DNA from: Stomorhina lunata
Lineage: Eukaryota; Arthropoda; Insecta; Diptera; Rhiniidae
DNA length: 64,000 bases
Assembly: GCA_933228675.1 (NCBI GenBank)
Contig: OW121740.1
Location: 34,258,792-34,322,791 of the forward strand
Reading direction: 5' to 3'
Shown here: piece after piece, positions 24,616 through 35,350 of the stretch
How the letters are laid out: every line of letters starts with the position of its first letter
How positions within the stretch are numbered: position 1 is the first letter of the stretch
The notes under the pieces: model-generated
What the model was told of the DNA's origin: nothing
The model's input: only the letters and a program-made list of their open reading frames with translations
Databases searched by the model: none
Translations under genes and position numbers: made by a program

Positions 24616-25537
24616 ATCGCTCTATCGTAAGGATTCAGAATATATTCCTTTTGATTTTTCAGCCAATATTAAGGAAGTTAAAAACGGAATAACAATCTCA
24701 ATATACCCCCAATCTTTTTGTTGGTGGGTATAATAAACTAATAAAGATCATCTTGCGATCAGTGCAAGTACAATTTCCTAAAATGTCATTTAAAAAGGGT
24801 CTTTGTAGCCGTTGTAGTATACTCCAATATTTATGTACACTCATCCTGATTGAGATCTTAATTATATCAACATAATCGTTAATTTTAATGGCTAAAAGTA
24901 TACTTCGATTCTTCTTCTTCTGCTATATTTGACTCCCAGTACTACGATATAGCTCAAAACTTAAGGTCGTATTGATATAACTACATTTCAATTTAGATTT
25001 GATGAGTTCAGTCAAAGACTCTATAATATTAAAATGTTGCACTTCCATACATTGATTTGCCTTATGGTCTTTTCAATAAGTCTTATAAAAAATACTATAA
25101 CGCTTTTACTCATATTCGGAAACAACTAATGGAAACGATTTTTCAACTTGAGAAAGCTAAGGCACACAAACGTGCTCATTAAATGTATGTTTGTTTGTGC
25201 GTTTATTTGTTTTTCAATGTTTTTACCCAGCTTGCATTTTTTTTAAATTTTTATCAAAAATTAGACTTTTTTGACTCCACTGCCCGATTAAAATGATCGT
25301 TTATGATATCAGTTATAAGTCAAAAATTAATTTTTTGTATGAGAAAATGGTACCCTTCATGCGACTCTTCAGAAAAAGGGAATAATGAGTCGTTTTTCTG
25401 AACTATTATGATTAGATTATGACTGCACACATTTTGCTAGATTTGTTTTTTTTTAAAAAAGATACTCAACACCGTAACTACACGTCATGTCTATTTTGAG
25501 AAAAGTGAAGTTGCGTTAATAATTACAGAAATTGATG
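24616..25537. other. Unassigned spacer with dispersed-repeat fragments
   Basis: A segment at about 25010-25085 (AAGACTCTATAATATTAAAA, ATGTTGCACTTCCATACATT) is the reverse complement of 34720-34790, so it is a dispersed repeat. Otherwise nothing was recognised. Confidence 0.45.
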
Positions 25538-25614
25538 TTGTCGAGACCGAGAATCGAACCCAGGCTGAATATGATATCTAATACTTAGTAGTCGACTAAG
25601 CCACATCACCCACA
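25538..25614 (-). repeat. tRNA-derived SINE-like head
   Basis: On the minus strand an A-box-like TGGCTTAGTCGACTA is followed about 35 bases later by GGGTTCGATTCTCGG, a good match to the tRNA B box. The body does not fold into a clean tRNA that I can recognise, and AT-rich sequence follows, so a SINE or tRNA pseudogene is likelier than a working tRNA. Confidence 0.65.
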
Positions 25615-27048
25615 ATAAGTCACGAGTCTTTTGTAATTAAGGAATCATAATAAAAACAGTCATATTAGGATCATTTACATTATTATATTATGACTACGCA
25701 CATTTTGCAAGATTTGTTTGTGCTATTTTTAACTAGTCGCTTTCAAAACGTTTTATATGAGTCTTTTTGTAAACTTTTTTTGATCACCAAGCTGATTAAT
25801 CAGTTTTTGCTCATCTAAAGGAATCCTAAAAGACTCATTTTGCTGATACTATCATCATCAATCTACCAATTGCTAGTTGGGTGTCCACTTTAAGTTCACT
25901 TTTGACAAATGTATGGACTTTATATTATAGAGTCTTTGGTTAAGTCTAAGATATTGACTTATTGACTTATTGATATAAATTGTCATCATATTTTTGGGTA
26001 AAATGGATCTTTCTTATAGTTTACTAATCTTATATTTAACTAAGTTTTAGCCAAAAAGTATACTATATTTTATATAGTGAGATCTTATACATAAGAGATA
26101 TTAATTATATCAAAATTATCATTAATGTTAAAGCCTAAAAGTATACTACGATATCATTCTAAGCTTGAGATCGGATCAAATTACTATCATTAAATTTAGA
26201 TTTTGGTTACCTTCATTGAAAAGGGGATAGTAGAGATATAAAAAATCATAAAAAAAGAAATTACTCCCTTTTTGGTCATTTAACTAGTCAAATTATTTTA
26301 GGCCTTTTGTTCTACAGCCATTATTATTTCTTTTTACATCGACAGCGTGTTATTTCAGTAGTGCTTACCTCCGACTAATTTAATATTTATAAACATTTTC
26401 TATTTTCGCGCTTTATTCCCCAATAACTTAACAACACTCTTTTTTTCCATCATCCCTCTGACACTGATCATCTTTAGTGTGATCTCCACAAAGAGTAATC
26501 GATCGACTAAAACAAAGAAACAAAAATCCTCTAGGGACAGACAGTAACCACAAGAGTTGCTAAGACAGACGACGACTTACTTGATCAGGATATTATTTCA
26601 ATAATCCACAAAAAAAATCCACATCAAAAAAAGGTCGCCTTGAATAAAAAACGATCATAACATTTTATATAAACACTTGAGTGTTAAAGGAAATAAAACG
26701 TTAAGTGGTTTAAAATTAAATAAAAAAAGACGACAAAAAAACCCAAAACAAAAAGTATGACTTACTAAATGCCGGGACCTAAGAAAAAAATACGGTATGG
26801 AAAGTGATCATTATAAATTATTACGGATGAAACAAAAAAAAGTAGTCAACTGATCGTTGAGGTGGTAGAATATAACTTTTTTGCTTTGAATGAAAAAGGC
26901 GTCAGCAAGTATGAGTTTTTAGTGCAAACAAATAAACAATAATTGAAAAGATCATAAGTAGGGATCATGACTGCAGTTGAAAGTACTTAAAGGAGAAAAT
27001 TAGTCGTTAGAGAAGGAGAGCACTTAAAACTGGGAAAAGTTAACTTAT
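25615..27048. other. AT-rich sequence, nothing assigned
   Basis: Two short stretches around 25430 and 25690 repeat ATTATGACT(G/A)C(A/G)CACATTTTGC(T/A)AGATTTG, which suggests a tandem copy of an unknown repeat around the SINE. No gene was seen. Confidence 0.45.
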
Positions 27049-27740
27049 TATACCCTTCACCACCATAGGTGGAAAGGGTATTATAAGTTTGTGCTGATGT
27101 ATGTGACGCATAGAAATATTTGTCTTAGACCCACCTTTTAGTATGCCAATAGGCTTAGAATCACTTTCTGAGTCGAGTTAGCGATGTCCGTCCGTCCGTC
27201 TGGCTGGACACCCATGCAAACTTTGTAATGAAACTACAGGTCGCAATTCAAAATATAATTTGATGAAATTTAGCACAAATCATTTTTTTCATAATGGGAC
27301 CGTGGCTATTGAAATTCGTCAAAATTATTTATTTTTTCGTTTAAATTATTTATGGTACCTCCCATAGGTCCCACTTCCCGGAATTGATATATTGGTCACA
27401 AATATAAATATTTTTTCATGAAATTTAAAACAAATACTGCCTATGGAAAATAAAATCACTGTACCAAATTTCGTTGAAATCGGTTCACATTTGACCATAG
27501 CTTCCATATAAGCTCTTCTTTAAAAACGCAAAAAATGAGACAAAAATCACTAAAAAGCTCGTAAATCTAAAGATAATAAGAATTTCAAGTTTATTTTTTG
27601 CACACATAATTGTAACAACTGTAATCAATTTGCCAAATTTTGAGATATTCGGTCCACATTTGACCTTAGCTCTCATATAAGTCCAAATGACGGAAATAGC
27701 TTAAATATATAAGTTTTGAGAAACTTGCTTACTTGTTTTT
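27049..27740 (+). mobile_element. HINE/DINE-like family A, copy 2
   Basis: Starts TTATACCCTTCACCACCATA, carries GTCCGTCCGTCTGGCTGG and TCCCACTTCCCGGAATTG, and ends GCTTACTTGTTTT. About 100 bases before the 3' end are missing relative to the 31388 copy (the CAGGAAAAATAACAC and GTCGGGC segments). Non-coding. Confidence 0.88.
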
Positions 27741-29220
27741 TTACAAAGTATTGAAAGCTTTAAAAAATTAAAATTAATAAAAAAGAGATATATTGTGAGA
27801 ACTTTTTTCTTATCAAAAGCTTTAATGAAAATATCAAAAGAATCGTTGGTGACTTATTTTTTATCATGTAAAAAAACTTTCATACTGTTTTAATACAAAG
27901 AAGAGAAATAATGGTCCACACAACGAGCTTAAAGCTTGAAAAGCTTTTTTTCCAAAACATCACTTCTTAGTTTTTCTGTCGGTTTATATACTACACTAAA
28001 AGCTTTTTGGGAAATATTAGATAAATCGTTAGAAAAGAGAATTACCCAATTGATAAGTTCTAAAATTGGCTAAGGCGTGGCATTGACAAAGAGGGTAGTT
28101 TACCGACTCTTCCTCCTTAATATTATAACAACTTCTCAAGTAATCGTAACTTTTTCTAATATGAAAACCATAAAACTAGTGAGGATTGAAATTAATTAAC
28201 TAAGTAACCCTATTCAAAGAGATGAAAGTTTTAAAAGCTTAAAATACAAGAACAATACAAAGAAGAAAAAAAGAAAAAGTTCTTACATTAACTTGTAATT
28301 TCCTAAAACAAAACTAACTCGTTGTTCAATCGGTTTATATGCTGCACTGAAAGCTTTAAGGAAACATTGATCTCCAAGAAAATACAGCTTTCAAAGCTTT
28401 GAAAGCTTTATATTATTACAAACTAACTTGTTATTCAATCGGTTTATATACTGCACTGAAAGCTTTCAAGAAAATACAGCTTTGAAAGCTTTATATTATT
28501 ACAAAGATCATATAATTGACTCATGAAAATAGAAACAAGATTAACAAGATCTACAAAAGCTTCTGAAGCATGCATGTAAGTTTGTGAAATAATTTGTCCT
28601 CAAGATCTTCTACACATCCATATAAGCTTTTATACATATCATTAGTAAGATATACAATTTCAATAACAAACGCATATACACATTAGCCCCTGACCTAGGA
28701 CATTATACAGATCTCGATACAATTTAAAGTTAAATTTAACCAAAAACATTTTTCTCTGTTGTCTGGCTCCAGCTGACCACATTCATATTATACTTAGTCT
28801 ATTACAGTGTTTCGAAAAAAAATCCATATACGACTTTTAAATAGCACTTTAAAATATTTCTACACTTTTATTTATTCAAAACTTTAGAAAAAATAAAATA
28901 ATTTTATATTATTTCTTTACAATTGAACATTTTCAGGGGCCATGTGTTTCCTCTTTTTGATGTGAGTAATTTTTTATTTTAATACAATTTACGCTTTAAT
29001 TTCATACATCATCGTTTTTATATTAATGGATAAGATAAAATGCATGAATAATAATAAAAATAAAAATTATTTAGAAATTTCAATGAAATAATTATTGTAT
29101 CAAAAAAAGAAATAATCGAATTTCAAGGGTTTAATATTTAGCGAATTTTAGTTTAAAAGTAAAGAAGGGTAAATTGAAAAAAAAAATTTAAATTTTTTAT
29201 ATGGAAATATACATATGTAT
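27741..29220. repeat. AAAGCTTT-rich degenerate region with a ~118-bp tandem duplication
   Basis: CAATCGGTTTATAT(G/A)CTGCAC followed by GAAAGCTTT is duplicated at about 28325 and 28438, with the whole 28310-28505 block repeated once. Similar words occur near 27975 and 22935. From about 28600 to 29220 nothing was recognised. Confidence 0.55.
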
Positions 29221-29221
29221 A

Positions 29222-29389
29222 TAGGGACTGTTCATATATTATGTAACGCTATTTTCGCAGATTTTTAGCCCCCTCCCCGCCTGTATAATACATTTTAATA
29301 TAAATACGGCTACAGAATACATTTACCGTAACAAAAGTTATAACCCCCTCCCCCCTAAGAGCGTTACCTTATATGTGAACAGCCCCATA
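29222..29389. mobile_element. ~168-bp MITE with GGGACTGTTCA ends
   Basis: The left end GGGACTGTTCATATATTATG and the right end reverse-complemented, GGGGCTGTTCACATATAAGG, are inverted repeats continuing through GTAACGCT. The interior has C-rich and G-rich runs (AGCCCCCTCCCC, TAACCCCCTCCCC). Confidence 0.8.
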
Positions 29390-29603
29390 TTACATACGAG
29401 TATTTCAGCTAATTTTAATATTTTTTTAACTTCAAAGGAAATTGAATGATTTCTAATAGACTTTCTAAAAAATTTGTATATACTTGCAATATTTCCAGTT
29501 CTATGATATAAAAGCTTTAAGAAGCTTTCGACACAAAAGCAAATATTCTCAACTTGATATTTTCGCTAATTTGAAGTACTAAAAAAATTTTAAAATTTTA
29601 ATA

Positions 29604-30887
29604 TCGGATGTTTTTTATTGAGGTATAGAACTTTATGTTGGCATCACTTTTTTAACTGACGGCCATTTTGTCAGCTGTCAAGTGATTAATATTTAGTTTG
29701 GTTTGCCATTTCATCATGAACAGGTTGACAAAAGAACAACGCTTGCAAATCGTGCAAATTTATTTTGAAAATAATGGTTCAGTTCGCGAAGTTTACCGCA
29801 AGCTCCGTCCATTTTATGGTCGACACAATCGTCCATCAGAGCAATTAATTCGGTTAACCATGGATCGTTTTCGCACTACGTTTACTCTATGTGATAATAC
29901 GCATCCGCAGCGACGTCAAACAGTGCGCACCGAAGAAACAATTGCCGCTGTAGAGCAAAGTGTTGAAGAGGACCCGAATGAATCGATTCGCCACCGTGCA
30001 CAGCAATTGGAGCTTTGTCCATCAACTTTATGGAAGATTTTGCGCAAAGATCTTGGCTTGCGACCTTACAAGATCCAGCTTGTGCAAGAATTAAAGCCGC
30101 GAGACCATGCAATGCGTCGTGATTTTGGTGTATGGGCCGAAAATGAGATTGATCTCGATGCTGATTTTCATCGCAAAATTTTGTTCAGTGATGAGGCTCA
30201 TTTTTGGTTGAATGGCTACGTCAACAAGCAAAATTGCCGCATTTGGAGTGAAGAGAATCCACATGAGACCCTTGAGACGCCATTACATCCACAAAAACTG
30301 ACTGTTTGGTGTGCTCTATGGGCTGGTGGAGTCATTGGGCCATACTTCTTCCGAAATAATGCTGGAGATTCAGTTGCCATAAATGGAGACCGGTATAGAG
30401 CCATGATAACCGACTATTTTGTTTCCCAATTGGATGGCATGAATGTGGACGGCGCTACATGCCACACAGCGCACGTCACAATTGATTTATTGAAGGAAAC
30501 ATTCGATGAGCGCATAATTTCGCGGAATGGACCTGTCAATTGGCCACTAAGATCGTGCGATTTGACACCACTGGATTATTTTCTTTGGGGATATGTGAAG
30601 TCGCTCGTCTACGCCAACAAACCAGAAACGTTAGGGGACTTGGAAGCCAACATTCGTGGCGTTATTGCCAACATACGGCCCCATATGCTCGAAAAAGTAG
30701 TTGAAAATTGGACCTGTAGAATTGGCTTTATTCGAGCCAGCCGCGGCGGCCACATGCCCGAAATCATATTTAAACATTAATGGCATAAAATTATCCTTCC
30801 AATAAAGCCAAATTGATGGACATTAAAACGATTTTCTTGTGTTTTATTTCAATTCGAAGTTCTATACCTCTAAAAAAAAACAACCAT
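29604..30887 (+). mobile_element. DD41D-type mariner element, near full length
   Basis: The 1,284-bp element is bounded by TA at 29602-29603 and 30888-30889. Inverted ends of about 30 bp share GAGGTATAGAACTT preceded by a T-rich run (right end read in reverse). It encodes one uninterrupted transposase frame. Size, target site and protein place it in the IS630-Tc1-mariner superfamily. Confidence 0.9.
29716..30780 (+). CDS. Mariner transposase, DD41D, likely inactive
   Basis: Cut-and-paste transposase of 354 residues from the ATG at 29716; an upstream TTG at 29698 is in frame but unlikely as the start. The N-terminus (MNRLTKEQRLQIVQIYFENN) is the first helix-turn-helix, with a second DNA-binding segment near residues 75-115. 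The catalytic triad is read as D159 in FSDEAHF, D245 in VDGATCHTA and D287 in LTPLDYFLWG. The second and third Asp are 41 residues apart, the DD41D class (rosa-like mariners). The frame is full length, but the strand leading into D245 is short. The relic at 40 kb has NMWFQQD before SATCHT, whereas here NV leads directly to DGATCHT, so about seven residues are lost in frame. That should disrupt the RNase H-like fold, so I infer an inactive enzyme. The antisense frames at 29882-30404 are shadows. Confidence 0.93.
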   Translation: MNRLTKEQRLQIVQIYFENNGSVREVYRKLRPFYGRHNRPSEQLIRLTMDRFRTTFTLCDNTHPQRRQTVRTEETIAAVEQSVEEDPNESIRHRAQQLELCPSTLWKILRKDLGLRPYKIQLVQELKPRDHAMRRDFGVWAENEIDLDADFHRKILFSDEAHFWLNGYVNKQNCRIWSEENPHETLETPLHPQKLTVWCALWAGGVIGPYFFRNNAGDSVAINGDRYRAMITDYFVSQLDGMNVDGATCHTAHVTIDLLKETFDERIISRNGPVNWPLRSCDLTPLDYFLWGYVKSLVYANKPETLGDLEANIRGVIANIRPHMLEKVVENWTCRIGFIRASRGGHMPEIIFKH

Positions 30888-30889
30888 TA

Positions 30890-31387
30890 GTAGGTACTAA
30901 TACTAAAAGCTTTTGAATATTTTTAAAAGCTATATTTGAGTTGATATAGCAATTCTGTGCAGTAAACTGTAAATAAAAGCTTTCATTTGATTTATTGAAT
31001 TATATAATTTAATTAAAACTCGGATTTTAATACTCGTATGTAATACATATCTAAGCTAAAAAAAGCTCTTATAATTATAACTTTACATTAGAAAGCTATC
31101 TACTTATATAAGTATTTGATGTTTAGCAATAAAGCTTTACTATGAGATTTTTAAGCTTTGTGGGCTCGGTGTATATAAGTTATATAAAAGACCTTCTATT
31201 TATCAACTGAATGTATTTTAGCTTAAGAAACTCGAGGAACTGTGACATTTTGAGGCTTTGGGCTACTGAGTTTCCAATTTATAATGAAACATCGTACTAT
31301 GGGATTTGTTGTTGTAATTTGGTTAATATCTGCCAAAAAGTGACAATTTGGTATGTGACACAAAATCGATCGATTTCAGATATATTT
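30890..31387. other. AT-rich spacer
   Basis: AAAGCTTT-type words recur but no defined repeat or gene is visible. The plus-strand frame at 31211-31435 runs into the HINE copy and is not supported. Confidence 0.4.
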
Positions 31388-32179
31388 ATACCCTTCACCA
31401 TCATAGGTGGAAAGGGTATTATAAGTTTGTGCTGATGTATGTAACACACGGAAATATTTGTCTTAGACCCACCTTTTAGTATACCATTAGGCTTAGAATC
31501 AGTTTCTGAATTTAGCGATGTCCGTCCGTCTGGCTGGCTGTCTGAACCCCCATGTAAACCTTTTAACCAAACTACAGGTCGCAATTCTAAAGATAATTTG
31601 GTCTAATTTGGCACAGACCATTTTTTTGATAATGGAACCATGGCTATTGAAATTGGTCAAAATCGGTCCATTATTTATGGTACCTCCCATAGGTCCCACT
31701 TCCCCGAATTGATATATTGGCCACAAATATCAATATTTTTTCATGAAATTTAAACCAAATACTGCATATGTAAACTTAAAGCACTGTACAAAATTTCGTT
31801 AAAATCGGTCTACATTTGACCATAGCTCCCATACAAACTTTTCTTTAAAAACGCACTAAATGAGACAAAAATCATTAAAACGCTCGTAAATCTGATGATA
31901 ATGAGAATTTTACATTTATTTTTTGCATACATAATTTTTGTAACAACTGTAATCAATTTGCCAAATTTCGAGATAATCGGTCTACATTTGACCCTGGCTC
32001 TCATATAAGTCCAAATGTCGGAAGCAGCTTAAATATATAAGTTTTGAGAAAATGTTTGCACGATGCCAAAATTTAGCAAATATTTGTCTTTATACAGGAA
32101 AAATAACACTTTTGACCTAAGTGGTGAAGGGTATCGTATGGTCGGGCTTAACCGACTATAGCACTTTCTTACTTGTTTT
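31388..32179 (+). mobile_element. HINE/DINE-like family A, copy 3, most complete
   Basis: This is the reference copy of about 790 bp. It starts TTATACCCTTCACCATCATAGG and carries the GTCCGTCCGTCTGGCTGGC tract. Its 3' part reads GGTGAAGGGTATCGTATGGTC, the inverse of the 5' subterminal motif, then a GTCGG-loop-CCGAC hairpin and TTTCTTACTTGTTTT. The subterminal inverted repeat, GTCY tract and 3' hairpin fit a Helentron-associated non-autonomous element. No protein is encoded; the small frames on both strands are incidental. Confidence 0.85.
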
Positions 32180-32812
32180 GTTATAATTTTCCCCATTTCC
32201 ACAAAAAATTCAAACCGAATTAAAGATAAGATATCAGTCAAAAGGATTAAAGACCAAATTTTAATTTTTTTTTGCGAAATAACCAAAAATTATTTAAAAA
32301 ATATATCAAAAATCGTTCACTTTGAAAACGATCGATTTCCATCACATACCGGAATGACTTCTTTAGAATGAAAAAATGTATAAAAGCTTTTGATTTCTGG
32401 TATAAGTTTTAATATAAACCCTTTATATGAAGCTTTTTCGTTTTGACGTTATAAAAGTGCTTTGAGCTTTATTTATATTAAAATTAAACAAATATTAATG
32501 CTTTTAGAACTCGTTTTAAGAAATTTATAGTTTAAAGTGCTCGAAGAATTTAACTCATATCAAACTGAAGGAAAAATATGACTTCTTTTCGAAAAAGTCG
32601 GAGGACGATATATAGCAATAATATAGCTCGATTTTGAAATTTTTTTACCGACAAACTGGGCCCCTACAGTATAAAGATAAATCGAGTACGCTAAATCCAG
32701 TGGTCTTAACCGATTTATTTAGGTTTGCTATAGCGTTATTTGAAAATGGAGGAGGAGGTTGCGCAATAAATACTTGCGTTACTCGAATACTGTTTATTTG
32801 CTTCAACTAAGT
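32180..32812. other. Spacer between two inverted family A copies
   Basis: AT-rich sequence with no recognised feature. Confidence 0.4.
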
Positions 32813-33541
32813 AAAACAAGTAAGAAAGTGCTATAGTCGGTCAAGCCCGACCATACGATACCCTTCACCACTAAGGTCAAAGGTGTTATTTTTCCTGTAT
32901 AAAGACAAATATTTGCTAAATTTTGTCATCATACAAACATTTCCTCTAAACTTATAAATTGAAATTTGGCAAAATGATTACAATTGTAACATAACTTATG
33001 TATGCAAAAAATAAACTCAAAATTCTCATTATCTTTAGATTAACGAGCGTTTTAAAGATTTTTGTCTCAATTAGTGCGTTTCTAAAGAAGAGTTTGTATA
33101 GGAGCTATGGTCAAATGTAGAGCGATTTCAACGAAATTTGGTACATTTAATTTATATAAGCAGTATTTGTTTAAAATTTCATGAAAAAATATTGATATTT
33201 GTGGCCAATATATCAATTCCGGGAAGTGGGACCTATGGGAGGTACCATAAATAATAGACCGATTTTGACCAATTTCAGTAGCCATGGTCCCATTATAAAA
33301 AAAATGATCTATGGCAAATTTCATCAAATTATCTTTAGAATTGCGACCTGTAGTTTGATAACAAGGTTTACATGGGGGTCCAGCCAGCCAGCCAGACGGA
33401 CGAACGGATACCGCTAAATCAGAAAGTGATTCTAAGCCTATTGGTATACTAAAAGATGGGTCTAAGACAAATATTTCTATGCGTTACATACATCAGCACA
33501 ATCTTATAATACCCTTTCCACCTATGGTGGTGAAGGGTATA
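32813..33541 (-). mobile_element. HINE/DINE-like family A, copy 4
   Basis: Reverse orientation: starts AAAACAAGTAAGAAAGTGCT and ends CCTATGGTGGTGAAGGGTAT. Compared with copy 3 it lacks a short segment near its 3' part but keeps both termini. Confidence 0.87.
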
Positions 33542-33959
33542 AAAAAACCGAAATTCGGCAACGGAATTATCTTTCAGAAACTCTAATTATATTTTTAAAC
33601 CGAGCAGTATTTCTTACATAGTTCAAGAAAATAAACAGTTTTCGAATATTTATTACGTAACCTCCTCCATTCTCAGTATTCAAGCAAAGACAATATCTGT
33701 GGCAATAAATAATAATGCCTTAAGTCGAAATTTTGTGTTTTGAGATATTAAGGATTTTGTCAAAAATTGTTAAGGGTTTCGTATGAAGAAGTTTAAATAT
33801 AAATGCGTTTTGTTAAAAATGACATTTTATACTTAAAATTTGGCTGAATGATAGATCTTGAAGAAAAGGATAAGAATATGTAAAAATATGAAAACACTTA
33901 TATCAACTTAAGGCATTATTAATTTATTGCCACATATATAAAATAAAGATATTGCACTC
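33542..33959. other. AT-rich spacer
   Basis: Nothing recognised. Confidence 0.4.
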
Positions 33960-34560
33960 TAGAGCGGTTCGCCTTCCATACAGAATTAAAAAAAGTTGTG
34001 TCAGTCACCCCCTAGGATTAAAGATAATATTAAAACAATTTTAAAGCACTTTATAGATAATATTAGAACAATTTTAAAACAATTTTGTTTATTTTTTTAC
34101 CACGCCTACAAATACCGCCCTTTTAGTATTTTGTTTACTGTGTCGCCATTTTAAGTTCGATCATAACATTTTATATATCGGTGTTCACGGCTCTGTAAGG
34201 GCTACATTTCTCCCTTTAGTAGATTTTTACTACCACGTAAATTTATAGTCATAACTTTTAAAAACTAGATTTGTACTCGATTGAATTAGGGTGGGTATGA
34301 ATCGAATTTTAAAAAATTATGACTAGAAATTGACGTGGTAGTAAAAAACTATCAAAGAGAGAAATGTAGCCCTTACAGAGTCGTGAACACCGGTATAAGG
34401 TGATATGATCGGACTAAAGATGGCGACACAGTTAACAAAATAAAAAAAGGGCGGTATTTTTAGGCGTGGTAAAAAAGTTAAAAAAAAAATATTTTTAGAT
34501 TTATTTTGACATTATCTTCAATCCTAGGGGGTGACTGATTGAATTTTTCGAACCACTCTA
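33960..34560. mobile_element. ~600-bp foldback MITE
   Basis: Almost the whole element is one inverted repeat with arms of about 280 bases meeting near 34285. Matching blocks include GTCACCCCCTAGGATT, TTTTTTACCACGCCTA, GTGTCGCCAT and GGGCTACATTTCTC. The ends are AGAGCGGTTCG and, in reverse, AGAGTGGTTCG, next to TA. The left arm carries an extra repeat of about 40 bases near 34050. No coding capacity. Confidence 0.88.
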
Positions 34561-35084
34561 TTGTACTCCATACATTTTTTTTCTGTCAAAAGTGAAATTA
34601 AAGTGGATAATGAAAAACATGAGCACTTGTGTGTGCGTTAAGCTTTCTCTGATGGGATAATCGTGTCTTTTTGTTGTTTTTGAATTAAAGTAAAAGCGGT
34701 ATGGGACTTTTCAAAGCGACCATACGGCAAATCAATGTATGGAAGTGCAACATCTTGATATTATAAAGTCTTTGATCCAAGTGTCGAAGGTGTAAAATAG
34801 CTTCTCGACTGCGTACAGCGAAAAGAGAAGGTACTTATCGGTGATACTCAAACGATGATAGGAATCTTGCTTCTAAGTCCCGTTGAAATTTTTTCTACTT
34901 CTAATACAATGCATTGCATATATAAGGGTCAATCCCTGAGTCTTGGTAAATTGAAAAAAAAAAATAGGAAAACACTATATTCTTTAATCCATGTTAAGTT
35001 CATATCTTGTTTGAATTTGGAATATAATTGGTATATTTTTTTTCGTTTATAATTAAAGTACAAAATAAAATCCAAATTGGATGA
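34561..35084. other. Unassigned sequence with a dispersed-repeat piece
   Basis: 34720-34790 is the reverse complement of 25010-25085. The frame at 34855-35052 has no recognisable product. Confidence 0.4.
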
Positions 35085-35350
35085 AGAAACCAATTTTCAA
35101 ATCGATGTGAAAAGAGCTTTTAATATAATTAAATACTTGAAAAAATCTATCAATTAGCTTGATATTGTATTGAATATATGACCTTAAGATGTAGTTCCAT
35201 TTTTAACAAGTTAATTCTCAAATAGAAGTGAGAAGAGCTTCCAATATCATTACTTAGAACCATTTATCAAGTAATTTGAGATTGTATTGAATTTACCACC
35301 TTAAGATCTAGTTCAATTTTTGAAAATTTTCATATCAATATTTTATTTCT
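35085..35350. repeat. ~134-bp tandem duplication
   Basis: The order AATTTTCAAAT, AAGAGCTTTTAATAT, GATATTGTATTGAAT, CCTTAAGATGTAGTTC is repeated once as AATTCTCAAAT, AAGAGCTTCCAATAT, GAGATTGTATTGAAT, CCTTAAGATCTAGTTC. Confidence 0.8.

Noticed and set aside
25538..25614. Functional tRNA gene
   Set aside because: A and B boxes are present, but the acceptor and anticodon stems do not pair convincingly by eye.
31388..32179. Canonical Helitron
   Set aside because: The 3' end CTTACTTGTTTT lacks the CTRR ending of canonical Helitrons and no Rep/helicase is present; a HINE/DINE-like label is safer.
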